Positions 1-5,903 are shown, counted from the stretch's first letter. The stretch is 8,210 bases of DNA from Actinomycetota bacterium (GCA_030688105.1 JAUYIV010000151.1:1-8210), one strand, 5' to 3'. The notes: generated by a model not told the origin, from the letters alone. A program made the numbers and translations.

Positions 1-56
1 GGGTGGCGGGAAGCGGGCGACGGGAAGCGGGCGACGGGAAGCGGGAAGCGGGCGAC
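1..56. repeat. Tandem heptamer array, G-rich, probably running off the left edge
   Basis: Eight consecutive 7-bp units fill positions 1-56 without a break in phase. On the plus strand they are GGGTGGC once, GGGAAGC four times and GGGCGAC three times. Every unit begins GGG and ends in C, so the variation is confined to the inner three bases. The last unit ends 4 nt from the TAG stop (61-63) of the zinc-ribbon gene, so the array is the immediate 3' flank of that minus-strand gene. The first unit is already degenerate, and the true left end may lie outside the window. Function is unknown; similar heptanucleotide short tandem repeats are known from intergenic regions of cyanobacteria. Confidence 0.9.
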
Positions 57-60
57 GCCT

Positions 61-348
61 CTACTTGATCTGATCCGCCCACTCGCCCGAATCGAGGGCG
101 TCGATGAAACGCCGGATCTCGACCTCGGTGATGGGACCGCCGTCGTCGACCACCTCATAGGCCACGCCGGTGGCGAGGAGGATGCTGACGACGCGGTGGT
201 TGGCCGGTCGCCGTTGCTGGTCACCACAGGTCGGGCACAGGAACAGATAGGCGCCAGTGCCGTTCATGGCCGTGAGCTCCAGCGTGAGCTCGGCCGGTAT
301 CAGCTCGACCTCGCCGCAGGCGGCGCAGGTCGTCCGGATCTGGGTCAT
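61..348 (-). CDS. Small zinc-ribbon protein of unknown function, 95 aa
   Basis: I do not recognise a named family. The protein starts MTQIRTTC and has two cysteine knuckles, C8-x2-C11 and C38-x2-C41, separated by a beta-rich segment. This is the layout of a four-Cys zinc ribbon. A roughly 50-residue C-terminal part without cysteines follows, mixed helix/strand and acidic near the end. No signal peptide or membrane segment is visible, so it is probably cytoplasmic. I chose the ATG at 348 because GGGAG stands 7 nt upstream and the zinc ribbon begins at once. A GTG at 435 would overlap the pafC stop as GTGA and give 124 aa, but the added 29 residues look unstructured. The gene follows pafC and is probably co-transcribed with it. 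In mycobacteria the position after pafC belongs to tatA. A nucleic-acid or protein-binding role is inference only. Confidence 0.75.
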   Translation of the reverse strand: MTQIRTTCAACGEVELIPAELTLELTAMNGTGAYLFLCPTCGDQQRRPANHRVVSILLATGVAYEVVDDGGPITEVEIRRFIDALDSGEWADQIK

Positions 349-355
349 CGAGGGT

Positions 356-360
356 CTCCC
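356..360 (-). promoter_or_regulatory. Shine-Dalgarno deciding the zinc-ribbon gene start
   Basis: On the minus strand GGGAG lies 7 nt before the ATG at 348. This supports 348 over the upstream in-frame GTG at 435 and ATG at 420, which have weaker sites. The 83-nt gap to pafC (349-431) also contains a 7-bp inverted repeat, GGTCTCC at 353-359 and GGAGACC at 391-397, that would place this site in a loose stem. Confidence 0.5.
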
Positions 361-431
361 GTGAGGAGCAGCATCTTCAAACGAGGTATCGGAGACCTCC
401 TGAGGCCCCTGAATGACCATTTGACGCCTAG

Positions 432-1358
432 TCACCCATACCGTCGAAGGATGCGCTCGCGAAGTTCGCGGGTTGCCTCGGCGACCTCATCCCCGTCCTC
501 CAAGGACGCGGTGGAGGCGAGCCTGACCAGCAGCCTTGCGGCGACGGAGGGGTCGCCGGCGGAGAAGTCGATCGTCTTGCTGCCGTCCGTCTCGTCCACG
601 ACGGAGACCGGGTAATAGTCCGCCACCCATGCGGATCGCGGTGACAGTCGAATCCGGGCAGTGACGTCGTCGACGCCCGGCGTGTAGCGAACCACCGGCG
701 ATGGAGGTTCGTCCGGCGGCGAGAACCCGTCGGCGGTCGGCTCGGCAGTTCGAATCCGGTCGATGCGAAACACCCGCTCGGCCTGAGCCAGCCGGCAGTA
801 GCCCCTCACATACCAGTTGCCGAGGGTCGCAAACACGCCCCACGGCTCGATCTCTCGCTCAGTCGTGCTTCCGGATCCGATCGCGGTGTATGTGATGGCG
901 ATCACCCGTCCTTCCCTGGCGGCTCCACGGAAGAGGTCGAGCGTCTCTGGTTCGGCGGCCAGATCGATCTCGACGGTGCCTTCGTCCGGGACCACCACCG
1001 CCTGGAGCTTGGCCACCGCGCTAGCCAGAGCCGGAGGAGCGGCTCCGGAGGACATGACGGCGAGACCCGCCGCCAGGAGCATGAGCGCCTCGGCTGCGGT
1101 GAGGCGCATCGGCCTGGCGAAGTAGTCCGCCATGTCGATCACGACCTCGTCGTCGTCCACCGAGGCATCCATGAGGTCGCCAGGGCCGTAACCGGGCAGA
1201 CCGCACACGAAGACCAGGTTGAGGTCTTCGAGGAGCTCGGCGCGCTCATACCCGAACCGCTTGCAGACCTCGTCGACGGCGGTCCCGGGGTTGGCGATGA
1301 CCCAGGGCAGCATCGAGAGGATGCGAGTGAGCCGATCGGCGGTGCGCGGACTGGTCAC
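432..1358 (-). CDS. pafC: PafC, HTH-WYL transcriptional regulator
   Basis: 308 aa, cytoplasmic, second half of the PafB-PafC pair. Residues 1-60 form the N-terminal helix-turn-helix region. Residues 80-120 form an alanine-rich helical middle section. The WYL domain spans about 140-205, with the signature GNWYVRGYCR at 180-189 and RVFRIDRI at 195-202; a C-terminal extension domain follows. In Mycobacterium, PafB and PafC act together as an activator of DNA-damage genes independent of LexA/RecA, with the WYL domains sensing single-stranded DNA. That role is transferred by homology. The start is GTG at 1358, overlapping the pafB TGA by 4 nt (GTGA), with GGAG 7 nt upstream. The overlap suggests coupled, near-equimolar synthesis, fitting a heterodimer. 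WYL paralogs are common, but position and pairing make PafC the clear call. Confidence 0.93.
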   Translation of the reverse strand: MTSPRTADRLTRILSMLPWVIANPGTAVDEVCKRFGYERAELLEDLNLVFVCGLPGYGPGDLMDASVDDDEVVIDMADYFARPMRLTAAEALMLLAAGLAVMSSGAAPPALASAVAKLQAVVVPDEGTVEIDLAAEPETLDLFRGAAREGRVIAITYTAIGSGSTTEREIEPWGVFATLGNWYVRGYCRLAQAERVFRIDRIRTAEPTADGFSPPDEPPSPVVRYTPGVDDVTARIRLSPRSAWVADYYPVSVVDETDGSKTIDFSAGDPSVAARLLVRLASTASLEDGDEVAEATRELRERILRRYG

Positions 1359-2275
1359 CCAGGTGCTCCGACGTGCTCCACGAACCGGCGACGCAGGTCA
1401 TCCGGGGCGAGGATTTCGGCGGAGTCCTCGAACCCGATCATCCAGCCGATGAATGCATCCGGCGAAGCGACCGGGAACGTCGCATCGATGGCGCCGGCGC
1501 CGGCGTCGACGACGTGGGCTGCGTTCGACAGCTGCCGGCGAGCCCACCATGCGACCTCGGCGTCGAAGCGGACCGTGACCTCCACATCGGCCTCCCCCGC
1601 CTCCCATGGCGCGTCGGGAAATCCTTCCGAGGCGCGGAAGCCCTTGGGCCGCTCAAATGCGCCCGCCTTGGTGCCCACCGTGATCGCCGACATCCGGTCG
1701 ACACGGAAGGTCCGCTTATCCTTGGCGGCTTCTCCGACCACGTACCAATGGCCCATGCGATGGACCAGGCCCCACGGGCGCATCGTGCGCGGCTCGTCGT
1801 GGTACTCGAATTGGAGTGTTCTGCGGTCGGTGACGGCCCGGAAGACTTCGGCGAGGGTCTCCGCCTCTGCACCCAGATCAGCCGTCAGCGGATCCCCGGC
1901 AGCCGCGATCGGGGCCCCGCCGAGCTTGAAGATCGCGCCGGGTCCCGGAGCCTGGCCACCGAGTCGCACCATTCGTGTGGCCAGCCAAAGGGCGGTTCGC
2001 TCCTCGTCGGTCAGGCCGGGATCGGGAAGGGCATACTGGTCGGGTGACACCACATAGCCCTGCTCGACCTCCCATGCATCGGTGTGCTCGAGGTGCAGCG
2101 GAACGCCCAGCCGACGGAGGAGGTCCTTGTCGCGTTCGAAGGTCCGGCGAAAGGCCTCGTCGCTCGGCTGGTCGTACCCGTTGACGGTGTTGCGGATCTC
2201 CTCGGCGGTGACCGGCCGTCCGACCGTGAGGAGGAACGCCAGGAGGTTGAGGATGCGTTCGACTACGCGTTGCAT
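1355..2275 (-). CDS. pafB: PafB, HTH-WYL transcriptional regulator
   Basis: 306 aa from the ATG at 2275. The protein opens MQRVVERILNLLAFLL, typical of the PafB N-terminal helix. A winged-HTH follows to about residue 60 (PVTAEEIR at 21-28, then a recognition-helix region rich in Arg and Asp). The WYL domain lies at about 145-200, with RPWGLVHRMGHWYVVG (166-181) and RTFRVDRM (188-195). The C-terminal domain ends near LRRRFVEHV. It is the partner of PafC directly downstream. In mycobacteria this pair controls DNA repair genes; although named after pafA, the pair is not needed for pupylation. An in-frame TTG at 2338 would add 21 residues, but it sits inside a heptamer repeat and the extension is Pro/Ser-rich, so I reject it. 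No Shine-Dalgarno precedes 2275; a TACAGT element 11 nt upstream suggests a nearly leaderless message. Confidence 0.93.
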   Translation of the reverse strand: MQRVVERILNLLAFLLTVGRPVTAEEIRNTVNGYDQPSDEAFRRTFERDKDLLRRLGVPLHLEHTDAWEVEQGYVVSPDQYALPDPGLTDEERTALWLATRMVRLGGQAPGPGAIFKLGGAPIAAAGDPLTADLGAEAETLAEVFRAVTDRRTLQFEYHDEPRTMRPWGLVHRMGHWYVVGEAAKDKRTFRVDRMSAITVGTKAGAFERPKGFRASEGFPDAPWEAGEADVEVTVRFDAEVAWWARRQLSNAAHVVDAGAGAIDATFPVASPDAFIGWMIGFEDSAEILAPDDLRRRFVEHVGAPG

Positions 2276-2286
2276 GGGCGCGACGG

Positions 2287-2292
2287 ACTGTA
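2287..2292 (-). promoter_or_regulatory. Candidate -10 element for pafB
   Basis: TACAGT on the minus strand matches the actinobacterial -10 pattern TANNNT. It would start transcription near 2280, only a few nt before the pafB ATG at 2275. A poor -35 candidate, TTCTCG, lies 17 bp upstream. With the hairpin at 2323-2422 between pafA and pafB, this suggests that pafBC may be transcribed on its own. I do not see the mycobacterial RecA-independent damage-promoter motif (TTGTCRGTG upstream of the -10). Six-base matches of this kind arise by chance, so this is tentative. Confidence 0.35.
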
Positions 2293-2322
2293 TCGGCGCC
2301 CCGGCCTGTCGAGAAGGGGGCC

Positions 2323-2422
2323 AAGAGTCAAGATCCAAGAACCAAGAGTCAAGAGCCGGGCGGACGCTCTCGAACGCGCCCGGCCGACGGTCTTGACTCT
2401 TGAATCTTGACTCTTGATTCTC
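2323..2422. repeat. Heptamer arrays in inverted arrangement between pafA and pafB
   Basis: The left array (2323-2357) has five 7-bp units of form AAGANYC: AAGAGTC, AAGATCC, AAGAACC, AAGAGTC, AAGAGCC. The right array (about 2388-2422) has the reverse-complement form: CGGTCTT, GACTCTT, GAATCTT, GACTCTT, GATTCTC. The arms can pair: 2344-2354 is perfectly complementary to 2391-2401, and pairing continues outward with mismatches. A separate perfect 8-bp inverted repeat, GCCGGGCG (2355-2362) with CGCCCGGC (2377-2384), closes the centre around a 14-nt loop. The whole forms a stem about 100 nt long. The right end is 1 nt from the pafA TAG stop. It could act as a terminator, an mRNA 3'-end stabiliser or a mobile repeat; no T-tract follows the stem. 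Confidence 0.88.
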
Positions 2423-2423
2423 C

Positions 2424-3779
2424 CTACAGGCTGGCGATGAGCTTGTCGACCCGCTCGTCGACGGCGCGGAACGGGTCCTTGCAGAGCACGGTCCGCTGCG
2501 CCTGGTCGTTCAGCTTGAGATGGACCCAATCGACGGTGAAGTCCCGATTGCGCGACTTTGCGGCCTTGATGAAGTCGCCGCGGAGCCGGGCCCGAGTCGT
2601 CTGGGGGGGATGGACGAGGGCACGCTCGACGTCCTCGTCGGTGACGATCTTCTCGACCAGCCCCTTGCGCTCGAGCAGGTAGTAGAGCCCCCGATCTCGG
2701 GTGACGTCGTGATAGGCGAGATCGAGGAGAGCCAGCCTGGGATCGCTCAGTGGAAGCCCACGGCTCGCCCCGTATTCCTCGACGAGGTGGTGCTTCGCCA
2801 CCCAGTCGCACTCGCGCCTCAGGGTGAATGGATCCTTTTCCAGGCCGGTCAGCAGGTGCTCCCACATCTGGACCGCCGACTGGACTTGCGGGGGGAAGCC
2901 CGTCGTCCGGGCGTACCGGATGACGCGTTCGAGGTACTCCCACTGAATGTCCAGGGCCGACAGCTCCCGGCCATTCGCCAGGCGAACCCGGCGACGGCAC
3001 GTGATGTCGTGGCTGATCTCCCGGATCGCCCGGATCGGGTTCTCCAGGGTGAGGTCGCGGAAGACGACGTCGTCCTCGAGCATCTGGAGGATGGCGACCG
3101 TCGCTCCGACCTTGACGTACGAGATGTACTCGGACATGTTCGAGTCACCGGCGATCACGTGCAGGCGCCGGTACCGCTCGGCGTCGGCGTGGGGCTCGTC
3201 GCGGGTGTTGATGATCGGGCGGCTCCGGGTGGTCGCCGAGGAGACCCCCTCCCAGATGTGCTCGGCTCGCTGGGCCAGCGAGAACACGGTGCCTCGGGCC
3301 GTCTGCAACAGCTTGCCGGCTCCGGCGAAGATCTGGCGGGTCACGAAGAACGGGATGAGGGTGTCGATCATCCGCTGGAAGTCGGCCTGCCGGCTGACCA
3401 GATAGTTCTCGTGACAACCGTAGGAGTTCCCGGCCGAGTCGGTGTTGTTCTTGAACAGGTAGACCTTCCCGCGGATCCCTTCCTCTTCGAGGCGCTGCTC
3501 GGCGGAGTGGAGGAGGCCCTCGAGGACCCGTTCCCCTGCCTTGTCGTGGGCGATCAGGTCGTAGAGGGAGTCGCACTCGGGGGTGGCGTACTCCGGGTGA
3601 CTCCCGACGTCGAGGTAGAGGCGGGCCCCGTTCTCCAAGAAGACGTTCGAGGATCGGCCCCAGGAGACGACACGCCGGAACAGATACCGCGCCACCTCGT
3701 CGGGAGACAGGCGGCGCTGGCCGCGCAGGGTGCAGGTGACCCCGTACTCGTTCTCCATGCCGAAGATGCGGCGCTCCAT
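2424..3779 (-). CDS. pafA: PafA, Pup-protein ligase
   Basis: 451 aa, almost the same length as mycobacterial PafA (452) and collinear with it. The enzyme uses ATP to activate the C-terminal Glu of deamidated Pup as a phospho-intermediate and joins it to a substrate lysine by an isopeptide bond. It has the carboxylate-amine ligase fold related to glutamine synthetase. Visible motifs are GMENEYG at 7-13 (metal/ATP-binding Glu), LYLDVGSHPEYATPEC at 54-69 containing the catalytic Asp57, KNNTDSAGNSYG at 110-121, NTRDEPHAD at 191-199 and RRLHVIAGDSNMSE at 204-217. It lacks the insertion after the first strand (Dop-loop), which separates it from Dop in the same window. The ATG at 3779 gives the conserved N-terminus. 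No Shine-Dalgarno precedes it, and a TACCCT element 6 nt upstream points to a leaderless transcript. It is separated from prcA by one opposite-strand gene. Confidence 0.98.
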   Translation of the reverse strand: MERRIFGMENEYGVTCTLRGQRRLSPDEVARYLFRRVVSWGRSSNVFLENGARLYLDVGSHPEYATPECDSLYDLIAHDKAGERVLEGLLHSAEQRLEEEGIRGKVYLFKNNTDSAGNSYGCHENYLVSRQADFQRMIDTLIPFFVTRQIFAGAGKLLQTARGTVFSLAQRAEHIWEGVSSATTRSRPIINTRDEPHADAERYRRLHVIAGDSNMSEYISYVKVGATVAILQMLEDDVVFRDLTLENPIRAIREISHDITCRRRVRLANGRELSALDIQWEYLERVIRYARTTGFPPQVQSAVQMWEHLLTGLEKDPFTLRRECDWVAKHHLVEEYGASRGLPLSDPRLALLDLAYHDVTRDRGLYYLLERKGLVEKIVTDEDVERALVHPPQTTRARLRGDFIKAAKSRNRDFTVDWVHLKLNDQAQRTVLCKDPFRAVDERVDKLIASL

Positions 3780-3873
3780 CCGGCGAGGGTACCCGGGCGA
3801 GGGTCTTTACGAACGCCATCCTGTGCCGGGCTCGTCGAGCCGCCAGTCCCCGGTCCCCGGTACGATCCCCGCG
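3780..3873. promoter_or_regulatory. Divergent promoter region between pafA and the DUF2007-like gene
   Basis: This 94-bp gap drives both directions. Minus strand: TACCCT (3786-3791) ends 6 nt before the pafA ATG, putting +1 on the A of ATG. A TTCGTA hexamer 16 bp further upstream is a weak -35. Plus strand: TACGAT (3861-3866) ends 7 nt before the GTG at 3874; no convincing -35 is seen. Possible operator-like elements are a perfect GGGTACCC palindrome at 3787-3794 overlapping the pafA -10, a direct repeat of GGCGAGGGT at 3782-3790 and 3796-3804 (14 bp apart), and an odd palindrome GGCTCGTCGAGCC at 3829-3841. None is tied to a known regulator. Confidence 0.5.
3844..3864. repeat. Short degenerate heptamer trace
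   Basis: CAGTCCC, CGGTCCC and CGGTACG run consecutively with a 7-bp period, overlapping the plus-strand -10 element. Only the first two units are close to each other, so this could be chance. It is listed because the two other arrays in the window have the same period. Confidence 0.35.
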
Positions 3874-4233
3874 GTGGATTCCGCAGCGCCCGCTTTCAGC
3901 CCACTGGCCCGATTCGGCGATGAGGCATCGGCTCGCCTGGCCGCCGCACTCCTCGAGTCCGCCGGAATCATCACCCGGGTCCACGGGGAGTCGCTCGGTC
4001 CCTACCGGCTCACCGTGGGGAACATGGCGGTCACCGAGATCTGGGTGCACCCCGACGAGATCGACGACGCCGCCGAGCTCCTCACCGCGGCCGAGATAGA
4101 GCACGTGCTCAATCCCGAGGTCCGCGGCGGGGCGGTCGCCGACCCGGGCAACCTGCCGATGCGCCTCCTGGCCTTGGTCACCTTGGCGGTCGTCGCCGCC
4201 GCGGTCATCCGGGCGCTGATGCGAGTGTTTTGA
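3874..4233 (+). CDS. DUF2007-like protein with C-terminal membrane helix, 119 aa
   Basis: This is the only plus-strand gene. Residues 8-72 resemble the DUF2007 (putative signal-transducing) domain: LARFGDEASARLAAALLESAGI, then a strand with TRVHGES, then VTEIWVHPDEIDDAAELL. That family is a small alpha/beta fold of unknown function. A Pro/Gly linker (about 81-95) leads to a hydrophobic helix at 97-118 flanked by Arg97, Arg113 and Arg117. This suggests a tail-anchored protein with its domain in the cytoplasm. I chose GTG at 3874 because TACGAT ends 7 nt upstream, giving a leaderless start, and the domain begins shortly after. An in-frame ATG at 3730 would overlap pafA by 50 nt and add low-complexity sequence. 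The gene converges with prcA (31-bp gap) and diverges from pafA. A link to the proteasome is suggested only by position. Confidence 0.72.
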   Translation: MDSAAPAFSPLARFGDEASARLAAALLESAGIITRVHGESLGPYRLTVGNMAVTEIWVHPDEIDDAAELLTAAEIEHVLNPEVRGGAVADPGNLPMRLLALVTLAVVAAAVIRALMRVF

Positions 4234-4234
4234 T

Positions 4235-4259
4235 GGCTCTACGGCGAACGCCTCGAGCC
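4235..4259. terminator. Weak hairpin between convergent gene ends
   Basis: GGCTC at 4235-4239 pairs with GAGCC at 4255-4259, and inside it GGCG at 4243-4246 pairs with CGCC at 4249-4252. The hairpin sits in the 31-bp gap between the stop codons of the DUF2007-like gene and prcA, where a bidirectional terminator is expected. No T-tract follows on either strand and the inner loop is tight, so it is at best a factor-dependent or weak site. Confidence 0.3.
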
Positions 4260-4264
4260 GGGGA

Positions 4265-4933
4265 CTACGCCGCCGCGATCTCCTCGACGCCGAGGCGGCG
4301 AAAGGCCCGCCGACCGAGGGTGCGGTCGAGCACCGCGCCCTCCCAGCCGGCGACGGTTCCGCCGACGACGCTGGTGCAGGCCGCCTTGGCCCAGCCCAGT
4401 GCCTCCGTCAGCGACCCCCCCTCGCGATACGCCTCGTCCAAGAGCGGCAACAACTCGTCGGCGGAGCCTCCGATGGCCGAAACTCGCTGTTCCTCATAGA
4501 GCGTCCCGTCGTAGGTGACCCGGTAGATGTGACTCTGTTCGTCCTCGTACCCGATCTCGACGACCATCACCTCCACCTCGAACGGTTTCACCTCCTGGGT
4601 GAACACATGCCCGAGGGTCTGGGCGTATGCGTTGGCGAGGCTCTTTGCCGTCACGTCACTCCGCGAGTAGGCGTAGCCGGTGAGGTCGGCCCGGCGGATG
4701 CCCCCGACCCTCAGTTGCTCGAACTCGGTGTACTTGCCGACACCAGCGAAAGCGATCCGGTCGTAGATCTCGGAGATCTTCTGGAGAGTGCCGCTGGGGT
4801 TCTCCCCCAGGATGAGGACACCGTCGGCGAATTCGACGGCCACTATGGACTTGCCGCGGGCGATCCCTTTTCGGGCGTACTCGGCCCGATCCTTCATGAG
4901 CTGCTCGGGCGGGACGTAGAACGGCAGCGTCAT
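4265..4933 (-). CDS. prcA: PrcA, proteasome alpha subunit
   Basis: 222 aa (248 in M. tuberculosis; the difference lies mainly in a shorter C-terminal tail). Seven copies form each outer ring of the 20S core, gating entry and docking the ATPase. Residues 1-30 (FYVPPEQLMKDRAEYARKGI) are the N-terminal gate and H0 helix. GYAYSRSDVT (86-95) and ANAYAQTLGHVFTQ (100-113) are typical alpha-subunit segments, and RRAFRRL lies near the end. Lys52 in LQKISEIYDR aligns with the pocket lysine that receives the C-terminal carboxylate of the ATPase tail. There is no N-terminal catalytic Thr, as expected for an alpha subunit. The ATG at 4933 overlaps the prcB stop by one base (TGATG), with GGAG 8 nt upstream. 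It is the last gene of the upstream minus-strand block. Confidence 0.97.
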   Translation of the reverse strand: MTLPFYVPPEQLMKDRAEYARKGIARGKSIVAVEFADGVLILGENPSGTLQKISEIYDRIAFAGVGKYTEFEQLRVGGIRRADLTGYAYSRSDVTAKSLANAYAQTLGHVFTQEVKPFEVEVMVVEIGYEDEQSHIYRVTYDGTLYEEQRVSAIGGSADELLPLLDEAYREGGSLTEALGWAKAACTSVVGGTVAGWEGAVLDRTLGRRAFRRLGVEEIAAA

Positions 4934-5712
4934 CAGATGCGCTCCATCACCGTCCGCGCCATCTCGGCGATGTTCTCTTCGGGCAGCTCGGCATAGCCCC
5001 GCGACGAAACCGTCACGATATTCGGGTAGATGCCTCGCTTCAGATCGGGGCCGCCGGTGGCCGTGTCCTCTTCGGCGACGGCCACCAGGGCCTCGAGCGC
5101 CAACTCCAGGGCCCCCTGCTCGTCGAGTCCGTCGGTGAACTTCGTGCGCAGGTAGAGGCGCGCATCGCGGCCACCCGATCCGGTGGCGGCGTAATCGGTC
5201 TCCTCGTATGAGCCGCCGACCACGTCGTAGGAGTAGAGCCGCCCTTGTTCGAGCTGCTCGTCGTAACCGCAGAAGAGGGGGATCACCCCCAGGCCCTGGA
5301 AAGCCATGGGAAGGTGACGCCGCACCATGGAGGCGAGGTGGTTGGCCTTGCCGGAGAGGCTCAGCCGGCGTCCCTCGATCTTCTCGTAGTGCTCGAGCTC
5401 GGTCTGGAACAGCCGAACGAGCTCGATCGCGACGCCGGCGGTGCCCGAGATCGCCACCGCCGAATACGAGTCTGCCGAGTAGACCTTCTGGACACTGCGG
5501 TGGGCGACGTAGCTTCCCGCGGTGGCGCGGCGATCGCCGGCCATGATCACGCCCTCGCCGTAGCGAAAGGCGAGGACGGTCGTGCCTTCGGGCGCATCGA
5601 TCTCGCCGTCGGTCTCCCAGCGGGGGTCGAGGCCCCGGGACCTCAGCAGCGCCCCGAAGGAACTCGCCGGGATGCCGGCCTCGAGGACGAGGCCGTCACC
5701 CGAGTCGGTCAC
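4933..5712 (-). CDS. prcB: PrcB, proteasome beta subunit (catalytic, Thr protease)
   Basis: 259 aa. Residues 1-43 are a propeptide ending in PEG, cut off during assembly to expose Thr44 as the N-terminal nucleophile (sequence G-TTVLAFRYGEGVIMAGDRR). Counting from mature Thr1, the catalytic Asp17 (MAGDRR) and Lys33 (SVQKVYS) are in place, and the ATGSGGRDA segment at about 132-140 supplies the conserved Ser/Gly loop. Fourteen copies form the two inner rings of the 20S core. Its propeptide is shorter than the mycobacterial one (57 residues). The start is GTG at 5712, sharing GTGA with the pup stop, with an AAGGGCGG stretch upstream as a possible ribosome site. The mature part aligns well with actinobacterial PrcB, and all active-site residues are intact. 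Confidence 0.97.
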   Translation of the reverse strand: MTDSGDGLVLEAGIPASSFGALLRSRGLDPRWETDGEIDAPEGTTVLAFRYGEGVIMAGDRRATAGSYVAHRSVQKVYSADSYSAVAISGTAGVAIELVRLFQTELEHYEKIEGRRLSLSGKANHLASMVRRHLPMAFQGLGVIPLFCGYDEQLEQGRLYSYDVVGGSYEETDYAATGSGGRDARLYLRTKFTDGLDEQGALELALEALVAVAEEDTATGGPDLKRGIYPNIVTVSSRGYAELPEENIAEMARTVMERI

Positions 5713-5903
5713 TGTCCGCCCTTTTGGACGTAGTTCTTGACGAACTCCTCGGCATTCTCTTCGAGCACGGAATCGATCTCGTCCAGGAGGTCGTCGATCT
5801 TCTCGGTCAGCTCCTCGCCGACCTCGGTTGCCGCGTGCTGATCCTCTTCGACCTCTCGGCCGGAGTCGTCACGACGGGTCTGTTTCCGTTCCTGCTCGGC
5901 CAT
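5709..5903 (-). CDS. pup: Pup, prokaryotic ubiquitin-like protein
   Basis: 64 aa, the same length as M. tuberculosis Pup. Pup is an intrinsically disordered tag that is ligated to lysines and recognised by the ARC/Mpa coiled coils. The N-terminal half is highly charged and divergent; the C-terminal half carries the conserved helix EKIDDLLDEIDSVLEENAEE and the tail YVQKGGQ. The C-terminal Gln64 means Dop must deamidate it to Glu before PafA can use it. Lysines are at 7, 35, 56 and 61; the last equals the self-pupylation site described in mycobacteria. The ATG at 5903 has a strong GGAGGTGA site 2 nt upstream. An in-frame GTG at 5921 has none and would give 70 aa. The 5' end overlaps dop by 35 nt in another frame, and the stop overlaps the prcB start. 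Confidence 0.98.
   Translation of the reverse strand: MAEQERKQTRRDDSGREVEEDQHAATEVGEELTEKIDDLLDEIDSVLEENAEEFVKNYVQKGGQ

Noticed and set aside
1..60. CRISPR array or satellite with spacers
   Set aside because: Units are 7 bp, directly adjacent, with no unique spacers, so this is a simple tandem repeat.
349..435. Extension of the zinc-ribbon gene to GTG at 435
   Set aside because: The GTGA overlap with pafC is tempting, but the extra 29 residues look non-structural and GGGAG supports the ATG at 348. It remains possible.
2276..2338. N-terminal extension of PafB from a TTG at 2338
   Set aside because: The TTG lies inside a heptamer repeat, the 21 added residues are unlike PafB, and the ATG at 2275 gives the usual N-terminus.
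3730..3873. Upstream ATG start for the DUF2007-like gene
   Set aside because: It would overlap pafA by 50 nt and cross the divergent promoter region; the added residues are low-complexity, and a -10 element fits the GTG at 3874.
2520..3923. Long plus-strand open frame of 467 codons opposite pafA
   Set aside because: It mirrors pafA in a GC-rich sequence where antisense stops are rare. The translation has no recognisable domain and pafA beneath it is conserved throughout, so it is a shadow frame.
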